Notes under the pieces: model-generated
The model's input: only the letters and a program-made list of their open reading frames with translations
Database searches by the model: none
What the model was told of the DNA's origin: nothing
Translations under genes and position numbers: made by a program
Assembly (NCBI GenBank): GCA_963822575.1
Contig: CAWGHZ010000004.1
Location: forward strand, 186,001-250,000
Source of the DNA: CAWGHZ01 sp963822575
GTDB lineage: Bacteria; Pseudomonadota; Alphaproteobacteria; MPNO01; DASWLB01
DNA length: 64,000 nt
Direction: 5' to 3'
Shown here: one piece after another, positions 34,141 to 42,400 of the stretch
Position numbering within the stretch: the stretch's first letter is position 1
How the letters are laid out: each line of letters starts with the position of its first letter

Positions 34141-35319
34141 ATGAAGATATCCGTCGGCATCGACGCCGCCAAGGAAGTCCACTGGGCGGCGGCAATCGAC
34201 GAAACGGCAAGGGTTCTGCTCGACCTGCGGGTCGAGAACACGCCGCAAGCGGTCGATCAGCTGATCGACCGCTTGCGCGCGCTCGACGGCGATGTCGTCG
34301 TCGGGGTCGATGTCATCGGCAGCTTCGCCGCCTTCCTCGAGGCCGCGCTGCTGGCGGCGGGCTTCCGCCTGGTCCATGTGCCCGGCCTGGTCGTCAATCG
34401 CGCGCGTCAGGGCCTGGTCGGCGGCGAGAACAAGTCCGACCCGCGCGACGCGCGCGTCATCGCCGAGCAGGTGCGCGTCCGTCCGGACCTGCGCCCCATC
34501 GAACCCGACGAGGAGGCCGCGGCCGAGCTGCGCGTGCTGACCGGCCGGCGGCGCGATCTCGTCGACGAGCAGACCCGGCGTCTGTCGCGCCTGCATGCGT
34601 CCCTGGCCGGCATCCATCCCGGCCTGGAGCGGTCGCTCGATCTCACCACCAAGGGCGCGCTGTGGCTCCTCACCCGTTACGTCACCCCGGGCGAGTTGTG
34701 CGGCGCCGGCCGCAGCAGACTGCTCAAGCATCTGCGCCGCGGCGCGGGCCTGCGCAAAATCGAGCCTCTGGCCGATGCGGCGCTTGCCGCCGCGCGGGCA
34801 CAGCGCATCGCCGTGCCCGGCGAACGCGCGGTCGCAGCCGTGGTCCGCGAGCTCGCCACCGAAGCCCTCGCCGCCCGCGCGCGGATCGCCCAACTCGACC
34901 GCGAGCTGGAGGCGCTGATCGAATGCCACCCTGACGGCGCCCTCATCCGAACCCTGCCCGGAATGGGGGTGATCCATACGGCGGAGTTCATCGCCCAGGC
35001 AGGCAATCTCAACCGCTTCCGCTCGGCCGACGCGCTCGCCGCGGCCGCAGGTCTTGCCCCCGTGCTGCGCCAGTCCGGAAAGGTTCGCTATTTGCGTCGC
35101 CCCATCGGCGGCAACAAGGCCCTCAAGCAGGTCTTCTACCGCGCCGCCTTCTGCGCCCTCGCCGACCCGCAGAGCCGCGCCTACTACGACCGCAAGCGAA
35201 CCGACGGAAAAAGCCATGAACAGGCCGTCATTGCCCTCGCGCGACGACGCGTCAACGTCCTCTGGGCCATGCTTCACAATCGCCAAGCCTTCGATCCCGG
35301 CTACCGAAAAGCCGCTTGA
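34141..35319 (+). CDS. IS110-family transposase (DEDD recombinase)
   Basis: A 392-residue protein with both IS110 domains. The N-terminal RuvC-like DEDD part shows Asp8 (VGIDAAKEVH), Asp57 (VGVDVIGSF), and Asp100/Asp103 (NKSDPRDARV). The C-terminal domain has LIRTLPGMGVIHTAEFIAQAG and the conserved serine Ser312 (RQSGKVRYLRRPIGGNKALK). It is intact and so possibly active. Such enzymes are guided by an RNA encoded in the element. A GGGG-rich stretch before ATG 34141 can serve as ribosome site. Confidence 0.93.
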   Translation: MKISVGIDAAKEVHWAAAIDETARVLLDLRVENTPQAVDQLIDRLRALDGDVVVGVDVIGSFAAFLEAALLAAGFRLVHVPGLVVNRARQGLVGGENKSDPRDARVIAEQVRVRPDLRPIEPDEEAAAELRVLTGRRRDLVDEQTRRLSRLHASLAGIHPGLERSLDLTTKGALWLLTRYVTPGELCGAGRSRLLKHLRRGAGLRKIEPLADAALAAARAQRIAVPGERAVAAVVRELATEALAARARIAQLDRELEALIECHPDGALIRTLPGMGVIHTAEFIAQAGNLNRFRSADALAAAAGLAPVLRQSGKVRYLRRPIGGNKALKQVFYRAAFCALADPQSRAYYDRKRTDGKSHEQAVIALARRRVNVLWAMLHNRQAFDPGYRKAA

Positions 35320-35327
35320 CTGGCGCA

Positions 35328-36629
35328 TTACTCTGCCGCCTTCGCCGCCGCCGCCGGCACCGGGATGCGCGGCCTCAGGTCCTCGCCCCGCCAGGCACCG
35401 GGATGGCGCACCGGCACGGTGCGGAGCTCGGGCACGGTGAGGCAGCCGAGTTGGCCCAGCGTCGCCGAGAGCTCGTCCTTCAACACCTCGATCAGATGCG
35501 CCGGACCCTCCGCGCCGAGTGCGCCGAGCGACCAGAGGAACGCCTTGCCGGCGAACGCGGCGTCGGCGCCGAGCGCGATCGCCCGCGCCACGTCGACACC
35601 CGAGCGCACGCCGGAATCGAGGACGATGGTCGCGCGATTGCCGACCGCTGCGGCGATGGCTGGCAGCACATCGATCGAGGCGGGCAGCGCCTCGATCTGG
35701 CGCCCGCCGTGATTCGACACCTGCACGCCGTCGAGCCCGAGCGAAACGGCGCGCTCGGCGTCTGCCGGATGCAGAACGCCCTTGAGCACCAGCGGCCCCT
35801 TCCACCGTTCGCGATAGCGCGCGATCTCGTCCCAGGTGAAGGCGCCTCCGCCCTCGCGCTGCATGAACTGCGTCGCCTCCACCAGCGTCGCGCCGGGGTG
35901 CATGTACTTGGTCAGCGTGACGAAGCGCGGGATGCCGTTGCGGGCGAGCGAGCGCAGCCACTGCGGCGCCATCATCGCATCCGCACGCAACCGCGTCGTC
36001 AGGCGGAATGGCGTGACGATGCCCGACTTCACCTCGCGCGAGCGCACGGTGCGGATCGGCGTGTCGTAGGTCAGCACCAGCACGTGCACGCCGGCGGCCT
36101 GCGCTCGGTCCACCAGGTCGAGCCCGATGCGGTGGTCGTTCTTGGCGAAGCGGTAGAGCTGGAACCACAGCACGTCCGGGGCGATGCGCGCGGCCTCGTC
36201 GAGGTCGATGCCCGACAGCACACCCATCGTGTAGGGCACGCGCGCCGCCTGGGCGGCACGGGCGAAGGCCCGCTCGGCGCCCGGGAAGGCGGTGCCGGGC
36301 CCGCCGATCGGGGCGATGCCGAGCGGGGCGGCGTAGGGCCGGCCGAACAGGGTGGTGTTGGCGGGCGGCGGCGCGACGACGTTGCCATAGCGCGGCGCCA
36401 TCTCGACCGCGTCGAGCGCCGCCCAGTTGCGCTTGATGCCACCGTCGGCGCCCGCGCCGCCATCCATGTACTCGAAGGCGAAGTAGGGCGCGGTACGGCG
36501 CGCCCGGGCGCGCAAATCGAGCGCCGTGGGGAAGCGCCGCTTGAGAGCGAGGCGGCGGGCGCGCTCGGCCGCGCTCAGCGTCGCTGGCGCCGCCGGCTCG
36601 GGCGTCGCAGGGGTCATGGAATCGGGCAT
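35328..36629 (-). CDS. FMN-dependent alpha-hydroxy-acid dehydrogenase/oxidase
   Basis: A 433-residue member of the lactate dehydrogenase (LldD) / glycolate oxidase / mandelate dehydrogenase family. The FMN-binding start (FEYMDGGAGADGG), GIAPIGGPG, and the active-site base His307 in VSNHGGRQ are visible, followed by VLDSGVRSG and the ALGADAAFAGKAFL phosphate-binding end. ATG 36629 has GGGAGG six bases upstream. The IS110 element ends right at its 3' end, but the coding frame appears complete. The substrate among 2-hydroxy acids is not assignable. Confidence 0.88.
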   Translation of the reverse strand: MPDSMTPATPEPAAPATLSAAERARRLALKRRFPTALDLRARARRTAPYFAFEYMDGGAGADGGIKRNWAALDAVEMAPRYGNVVAPPPANTTLFGRPYAAPLGIAPIGGPGTAFPGAERAFARAAQAARVPYTMGVLSGIDLDEAARIAPDVLWFQLYRFAKNDHRIGLDLVDRAQAAGVHVLVLTYDTPIRTVRSREVKSGIVTPFRLTTRLRADAMMAPQWLRSLARNGIPRFVTLTKYMHPGATLVEATQFMQREGGGAFTWDEIARYRERWKGPLVLKGVLHPADAERAVSLGLDGVQVSNHGGRQIEALPASIDVLPAIAAAVGNRATIVLDSGVRSGVDVARAIALGADAAFAGKAFLWSLGALGAEGPAHLIEVLKDELSATLGQLGCLTVPELRTVPVRHPGAWRGEDLRPRIPVPAAAAKAAE

Positions 36630-36672
36630 CGGCGCCTCCCGCGCGTTGCGGCCCGTCGGGGCCGGGGCAATC

Positions 36673-37873
36673 TTAGCCCGTTTGGTCTGGCGGGCAATCG
36701 TTACCCGTGCGAGCGAGGATTTCGTCGAACAGCGCGAGCTGGCCGGCCGTCGTCTCGCGCCAGTCGAAGCGCTCGGCATAGGCGCGGGTGGCGGCCCGGT
36801 CGATCCCGGCGGCGAGCGAGCGCCCTGACCGCCTCGGCGATGGCCTCGGGCGTACGCGCCGCCATCAGCCGCCCGGCCGCGGGCTCGGCCACCACCTCGG
36901 GCGTGCCGTCGACGGCCGAGGCGACCACGGGTGTGCCGCAGGCCATCGATTCGAGCAGCACGTTCGCCCAGCCTTCGCGCGACGACGCCAGCACCATGAT
37001 GTCGGCGGCGCTGTAAAGCTCGGCGAGGCGCTCGTGCGGCTGGCGCCCCAGGAGGCGCACGCGCTCGCCGAGGCCGAGCTCGCGGATCAGCGCCTCGAGC
37101 ATCGCCTGGTCCGGCCCTTCGCCCGCGACCAGCAGCGTCGCTTCGGGCAGCAGGGCCGCCGCGCGCACGACAAGGTCGTGCGCTTTCCGCGGAATCAGGT
37201 GCCCGACCGATACCAGCACCGTGCCCGAGACGCCAAGGCGCGCCCGCGCGGCCTCGCGGTCGGCCGGGCGGAACATGTCGAGGTCGACGCCGTTGCGCAG
37301 CACGCGCACCCGCTCGGGCGCGACGCCCAGCGCCGCCAGATTGTCGCGCAGCGACGCGCACACGGTAATGAGCCCCGCCGCCTCCCCCGCCGCCCAGCGG
37401 ATCATCGACCGGGCGAGGCGATAGTTCGGGATGAGGGTGAGGTCGGTGCCGCGCCCGGTGATCACCACCGGCCGGCGGAAATGGCGGCCCAGGAGCGCTG
37501 CGGCGACGCCGTCGGGATAGAAATAGTGCGCGTCGATCAGGTCGAAATCGAACCCCTCGGCGACGAGGCGCGCGACCGCCGGCCGCGCCCAGAGATACAT
37601 CAGCGCCGGCGCCGCGGTCATGCCGAACTTGGGGATGATGGGGTAGCGCGGATGGGAGATTTCGATGCCGGCGCGCCGCTCGGCGGCGGGGGCGTCGGCG
37701 GCGGCGCGGTAGCGGCCGCAGGCGAGGCCGGGCGGCACCCATGCGACCGGCGCCACCACGCGCGTCTCCACCCGGCCGGAACCGAGAAGGTGGCGCAACC
37801 GGTTCTCGACGAACACGCCGTGATGCGGCGCGGCCGCGTTGGGGAACAGGCTCGAGAAGGTGAGTATCTTCAT
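36673..37873 (-). pseudogene. GT4 glycosyltransferase of the EPS locus, frameshifted
   Basis: The first about 352 residues form a normal GT4 enzyme: MKILTFSSLFPN, HHGVFVENRL, VITGRGTDL, GHLIPRKAHDLVV, then the donor site SSREGWANVLLESMACGTPVVA. Near 36,810-36,816 the frame slips by one base. The other frame continues the expected end (RAATRAYAERFDWRETTAGQ and so on) to a TAA at 36673-36675, giving about 399 residues. The broken tail without the fix ends at 36701. It is the downstream end of the EPS locus. A single-base indel is the simplest cause. Confidence 0.8.
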
Positions 37874-37965
37874 GTCACGCACGCCGGCCGCCCGGCACCG
37901 ACCGAAACGGCCGCGCCGCGCGGCGGGGCGATGGATGGGAAGACGTGCGCCAAGTGCGGCGGCGC

Positions 37966-37990
37966 CGCCGGGGGCGCGGCGCCCCCGGCG
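37966..37990 (-). terminator. Strong GC hairpin downstream of prsT
   Basis: CGCCGGGGGCGC and GCGCCCCCGGCG are perfect 12-base complements around a one-base centre, ten bases after the prsT stop. There is no T run. It may terminate or attenuate transcription into the GT4 gene. Confidence 0.5.
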
Positions 37991-37999
37991 CGCGCGGCC

Positions 38000-40933
38000 T
38001 CAGCCACCGTTCTTGAGGTGATCGAGCAGCGCCTCCGCGTCCTTGCGGGTGGAGAAGCCCTGCAGCTTATCCGCGCTGGCCAAAAGCTTCTCCAGCTCCT
38101 TGCGCGCCTCGTCGCGATGGCCCGCCCGCTCCAGCGCGGCGGCGCGGTGGTACAGGATGTCGCCGGCGTTCGGCGCGGCCTCCGAGGCCTGCTTCAGGAT
38201 CTCGGCGCCGCGGTCGGCCTCGCCGTTCTGCACCAGAATCCAGCCGAACGTGTCCATGACCTCCGGCGATTTCGGCGCCGCCTTGTAGGCCCGCTCGGCA
38301 TACTCGGTCGCGCGCTTGTCGCCGGTCTTCTGGTAGAGCCACGCCAGGTTGTTGAGCACGATCGGATTGTTCTTCTGGTGATCGAGCAGGATCTCCGACT
38401 GCTTGATCGCCTCGGGGTACTTGCGGTCCAACAGGTAGGCGCTGGCCAGGATGTTGCGCACCGCGTCGTCGTTCTTGTGGGTGTCGAGCCAGTTCGTGAG
38501 CGTCGCGTAGGCGGCGTCGGTCTTCTCGCCCTGGCGCTGGGCGTTGTACAGGCGGAGCACCATATTGCTCGATGGCGCGCGCTTCAGACCCTCCTGATAG
38601 GCGGCGACGGCCTGTTCCGGCTTCTTCGCCGCGACCAGGACGTCGCCCCGCAGCATGTCCCCGGCTGCCGACTTCGGCTGCACGGTGCGCAAATTCTCCG
38701 CGACCTTGAGCGCCGCATCGAACTTCTTCTCACGCATGTCGAGGCGCGCCAGGCTGACATGCGCCGGCGTGTAGTTGGGATCGATCTCAATCGCCTTCTC
38801 GAGCGAGCGGCGCGCCGCGTCGGTGTCCTTCGACGCGAGCTGGGCGCCCGAGAGCAGCACCAGCGCCCGGCCCGACTTCGGCACCTGGTCCACGAGCTCA
38901 CGGAAGCTGGAGACGGCGCGGTCCGGATGGCCGTCAGCCATCTCGGCCCGGCCCAGCACCTCGAGCACGCGCGGGTTGTTCGGCACGTCGATGTTGAGCT
39001 GGCGGGCCACCGTCAGGGCGTCGGCGAACTTTCGTTGCGAGTCGTAGAACGCGATGAGACGAAGCTGCGGGGTCACGCCATTGGGATCGGTATCGCTCGC
39101 CATGCGCAGCCACTTGGCCACCTCGTCCGGCTTCTTCTCGATGTTGGCGAGGTTGGCAAGCGCGGTCATCGCGTCGATGTTCTTGCCGTTCTCCTTGAGT
39201 ACCGTCTCGTACTGCTTGCGCGCCTCGTCGTAATTCTTGCCGCGGATCGCGAGTTGAGCGAGGTTCATGCGCGCCGGCACGAAGTCGGGCTTGATCTTGA
39301 GAGCCGCCTGGAACTTCTCGGTCGCCTTCGCGATGTCCTTCTTGCCAAGGTAGGCCGCGCCCATCAGGTTCTCGGGCAGCGGGTTGCCTTGCATCGACTT
39401 CATGCCCTTGAGCTCGTTCGCAGAGGCGAGCGCCTTGTCGTATTCGCCCTTACGGAGCTGGAGGAGCGCGAGGAGGATGCCGGCGCGGTTCGAATCCTTG
39501 TCGATGTCGAGCGCCATCTTGAGGTCGCCCGCGGCCTGCTCGGACTGTCCCTGCGCCAGGTGGCTCAAGGCGAGCTGGGTGCGGATCGAGGCCGCGTCGG
39601 GCGCGGCGTCGGCCGCCTTGGAGAAGTAGGACGTGCCCTTGTTCAGCTGGCCCGCCTGCATGTAGGCGGTACCCAGCATCGACATAAAGCGCGCGTACTC
39701 GGCGGCCATCCGGTCATGCAGCTTCTGCTCGTTGTCGATCCTGGCCTGGTCGTCCTTCTGCTTCTTGGCCTCGTCGAGCCGCTTCTGGACCTGGGCGTAA
39801 ATGTCCTCGACGTTCTTCTCGGCGGGCTGCAGCGTGGCGATCACCTTGTTCGGCTGGCGCGCGTGCATGTAGGTCGCCGCCAGGAGCTCACGCGCCCTCA
39901 GATTGTTGGGTACCCGGTCGAGATAGTAGGAGAGGTTCTTGATCGCCTGTTCGGGCTCGTTCAGCGCATAGGCGATAGCACCCTTCAGGAACACGCTGGG
40001 CATGTGGTCGTCGAGCGCAGGACCGGCGTCCTGCAGCTTTTCACGCGCCCCGGCATAGTCCTTCTTCTTCGCCAGCGTCAGTGCCTGCAGATAGAGCGCC
40101 ATCGGGTGCTTGGGGACCAGCGTCAGCACCGTCTGCAGGTCCTTCTGGGCCTTGGCGTCCTGGTTCAGGTCGATCAAGGCGGCGGCGCGGCCGAGAAGCG
40201 CGAGCACGTTGTTGCGCCGCTTTGCGAGCGCCTTGTCGAACCACCGGATCGCGTCTTCGCGGTCGCCGACGATGCGGCGCAGCTCGCCCTTCAACGTCAG
40301 CGCGCCCACGTCATCGGGCGCGACCTTGAGCGCACGGTCGGCCTCGTCCTCGGCGTCCTTCACCTTGCCGCGGTTGATGAGCGTCTGCGATATGCCGACG
40401 AGCGCCGAGGGGTCGTCGGGCTTCATCTCGTGGGCCGATTTGAACGACTTCTCCGCGTCGTCGAGCTTCTTCAGCGACAGGAACGCCTGGCCGCGCTCGA
40501 TCAGCGTCTCGTACTTCTTGTCGGGCGCCACCTTGTCGAGCGTGATCTCCTTGATCACCTGGTCGTACTTGCCCTGCTGCAGGTAGGCGCGCCCAAGGTC
40601 GGGCGCGACCTCGCCGAAGGGCGCGCCGCGATCGATCGCGGTCCGAAGCTCCTTCTCCGCATAGACGCCGTTGCCCACGTCGAGATAGACCTCACCCAGC
40701 ATGCGCCGGGCGGGCACGTTGCCGGGGTCGGCCTTCAGCGCGTTCTTGAGCTGGATGACCGCGGCGTTGACGTCCTTCTTCTTGAGGTAGTCCTGCGCGT
40801 CCTGCAGGTACTTCTCCGAGCGCTCCTTGTCGACCGCCGCCGCGGAGGCGGGCCCGGCGGCGGCGAGAGCGAGGCCGAGGCCGGCCGCGAGGCAGAGCGC
40901 CCGGGCCACGCGTCGAGACATCCGCATCACCAT
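38000..40933 (-). CDS. prsT: PEP-CTERM/EPS-system TPR protein PrsT
   Basis: A 977-residue exported protein: signal peptide at 1-32 (ARALCLAAGLGLALAAAGPASA), then about twenty tetratricopeptide repeats across the whole length (for example YLQDAQDYLKKKDVNAAVIQLKNAL in part, ALKVAPDDVGALTLKGELRR in part). Size, signal and position next to prsR/prsK match PrsT, the large TPR protein of exosortase (XrtA)/PEP-CTERM exopolysaccharide loci. The ribosome site GGAGG is seven bases before ATG 40933. It probably acts in the periplasm in polysaccharide or protein sorting. Confidence 0.88.
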   Translation of the reverse strand: MVMRMSRRVARALCLAAGLGLALAAAGPASAAAVDKERSEKYLQDAQDYLKKKDVNAAVIQLKNALKADPGNVPARRMLGEVYLDVGNGVYAEKELRTAIDRGAPFGEVAPDLGRAYLQQGKYDQVIKEITLDKVAPDKKYETLIERGQAFLSLKKLDDAEKSFKSAHEMKPDDPSALVGISQTLINRGKVKDAEDEADRALKVAPDDVGALTLKGELRRIVGDREDAIRWFDKALAKRRNNVLALLGRAAALIDLNQDAKAQKDLQTVLTLVPKHPMALYLQALTLAKKKDYAGAREKLQDAGPALDDHMPSVFLKGAIAYALNEPEQAIKNLSYYLDRVPNNLRARELLAATYMHARQPNKVIATLQPAEKNVEDIYAQVQKRLDEAKKQKDDQARIDNEQKLHDRMAAEYARFMSMLGTAYMQAGQLNKGTSYFSKAADAAPDAASIRTQLALSHLAQGQSEQAAGDLKMALDIDKDSNRAGILLALLQLRKGEYDKALASANELKGMKSMQGNPLPENLMGAAYLGKKDIAKATEKFQAALKIKPDFVPARMNLAQLAIRGKNYDEARKQYETVLKENGKNIDAMTALANLANIEKKPDEVAKWLRMASDTDPNGVTPQLRLIAFYDSQRKFADALTVARQLNIDVPNNPRVLEVLGRAEMADGHPDRAVSSFRELVDQVPKSGRALVLLSGAQLASKDTDAARRSLEKAIEIDPNYTPAHVSLARLDMREKKFDAALKVAENLRTVQPKSAAGDMLRGDVLVAAKKPEQAVAAYQEGLKRAPSSNMVLRLYNAQRQGEKTDAAYATLTNWLDTHKNDDAVRNILASAYLLDRKYPEAIKQSEILLDHQKNNPIVLNNLAWLYQKTGDKRATEYAERAYKAAPKSPEVMDTFGWILVQNGEADRGAEILKQASEAAPNAGDILYHRAAALERAGHRDEARKELEKLLASADKLQGFSTRKDAEALLDHLKNGG

Positions 40934-40984
40934 CTGAAATCCTCCGTCATGTGTGCCGCTCGCACGTTTTCCGCCCCCGGCGTG

Positions 40985-41034
40985 CCGTGCGCTCCGCGCA
41001 CGGCAAGGTTTAGGCGCGGCCCCCTGGCCGCGCC
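40985..41034 (-). terminator. Two hairpins between prsR and prsT
   Basis: GGCGCGGCC (41013-41021) pairs with GGCCGCGCC (41026-41034), and CCGTGCGC (40985-40992) with GCGCACGG (40996-41003). They lie directly after the prsR stop and before the prsT start, and could end the prsK-prsR transcript. No promoter of prsT is evident in the 106-base gap. Confidence 0.45.
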
Positions 41035-41039
41035 CGTCG

Positions 41040-42400
41040 TCACAGCTTTATGTTGTGGTGCCGCATCAGATCGTACAGGGTCGGCCGGCTGATTCCGAGC
41101 AGCTTGGCCGCCTGGGAGATGTTGCCCTCTGCGCGCGACAGCGCCCGCGGGATCTCGCGCTTCTCCGCCTCCTCGCGCGCCTGGGCGAGGTTCAGGACCT
41201 CGGGCACCTCGCCGGGAGGCACGAGGTCCAGATCGGCCGGCGCGACGCGCTGGCCGTCGGCCATGATCACCGCCCGCTTCACCCGGTTCTCCAGCTCGCG
41301 CACGTTGCCTGGCCATTCGTAGCTGGCGATGGCCGCCAGCGCCTCGGACGAGAATCCGCGGACCGTGCGCGAATGCTCCTCGTTGAATTTCTGCAGGAAG
41401 CTGTGCGCCAGGAGTTCCGGGTCGCCGTCGCGGGCGCGGAGCGGCGGCACGTTTACAACCAGCTCGCTCAGCCGGTAGTAGAGGTCCTCGCGGAACCGGC
41501 CCTCGCTGATCAGCTGCTCGAGGTTCTGGTTGGTGGCGCACACGACGCGCACGTCGACATCGATGAGCTGGCGCCCGCCGACACGCTCGATCACGCGCTC
41601 CTGCAGGAAGCGCAGGATCTTGACCTGTACGGCGAGCGGCACGTCGCCGATCTCGTCGAGGAACAGCGTGCCCTGGTGCGCCAGCTCGATCTTGCCCTTG
41701 GACTGGCGGATCGCGCCGGTGAACGCGCCCTTCTCGTGGCCGAACAGCTCCGACTCGATCAGGTTCTCAGGGATCGCCGCGCAGTTGATCGCCGAGAACG
41801 ACTTCGCCTTGCGGCCGGAGAGATCGTGCAGCGCGCGCGCCAGGAGCTCCTTGCCGGTGCCGGATTCGCCGAGGATCAGCACGCTCACATCGGCCGAGGC
41901 GACCTTTTCGACCAGTCGGCAGACCTTGAGCATTTCGGGCGCCCCGGTGATCACCCCGTCGAGCGGCATGTGGCGGCGCGACTGGATGAAGCGGCGGTGC
42001 TCGTCCTCGAGCTCGGCCAGATAGAACGCTCGGCGCAGGATCAGTCCCAACTCGCCCGGGTCGATCGGCTTCTTGTAGAAATCGTAGGCGCCCTGGCCCA
42101 CGGCGCGCAGCGCGTGCTCGCGCGTTTCGTTGCCGGTCACCATGATGACCTTCGTCTCCGGCGCGAGGCTCAGCACTTCCTCGAGCACCGCGAAGCCCTC
42201 GCTTGCCCCGTCCGGGTCGGGCGGCAGGCCGAGGTCGACCGTGACCACGGTGGGCACCTCGGCGCGGAACTGCGCGATGGCCGAGTCGCGGTCGGTCGCG
42301 AACACCACGTTGTACTCGTCGAGCGCCCAGCGGAGCTGGCGCTGGATTCCGGTGTCGTCCTCGACGACCAGCAGAGTTTCTTGTCACCGTTCGTCGTCAT
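41040..42400 (-). pseudogene. prsR: PEP-CTERM-system sigma-54-dependent response regulator PrsR, frameshifted near the start
   Basis: An NtrC-type regulator: receiver (LLVVEDDTGIQRQLRWALDE in the corrected frame, VTVDLGLPPDPDG with the phospho-Asp), AAA+ sigma-54 activator domain (GESGTGKE Walker A, GAFTGA loop for sigma-54 contact, FREDLYYRL) and Fis-type HTH (ISQAAKLLGISRPTLYDLM). ATG 42400 overlaps the prsK stop as ATGA. The frame is broken within codons 9-10 (about 42,374), where one base is missing. Corrected length is about 453 residues, normal for PrsR. It should activate the EPS/PEP-CTERM genes with sigma-54. Confidence 0.9.

Larger units (their letters stand above)
33961..35335 (+). 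mobile_element. IS110-family insertion sequence (ends approximate)
   Basis: One DEDD-type recombinase gene with about 180-230 bases of structured non-coding DNA on its 5' side and almost none on its 3' side. The neighbouring dehydrogenase gene ends nine bases beyond the recombinase stop. This asymmetry is that of the IS110 group. IS110 elements lack clear inverted repeats and insert at a short core, so exact ends cannot be set. The copy of CATTACTCTG at 35326-35335 matches one at 34060-34069. Confidence 0.6.

Noticed and set aside
37921..38020. Small peptide with a CAKCGG zinc-ribbon-like motif downstream of prsT
   Set aside because: It lies on the opposite strand, spans the perfect GC hairpin and runs into prsT antisense; no ribosome site or conserved continuation.
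40934..41039. PrsR-type operators before prsT
   Set aside because: No TGTCGGAAT-like sequence occurs there, only two GC hairpins.
36788..41092. A 1434-codon open frame on the plus strand
   Set aside because: It runs antisense to the intact GT4, prsT and prsR coding sequences. Its His/Val/Arg-rich composition is what the high-GC third positions of those genes produce.
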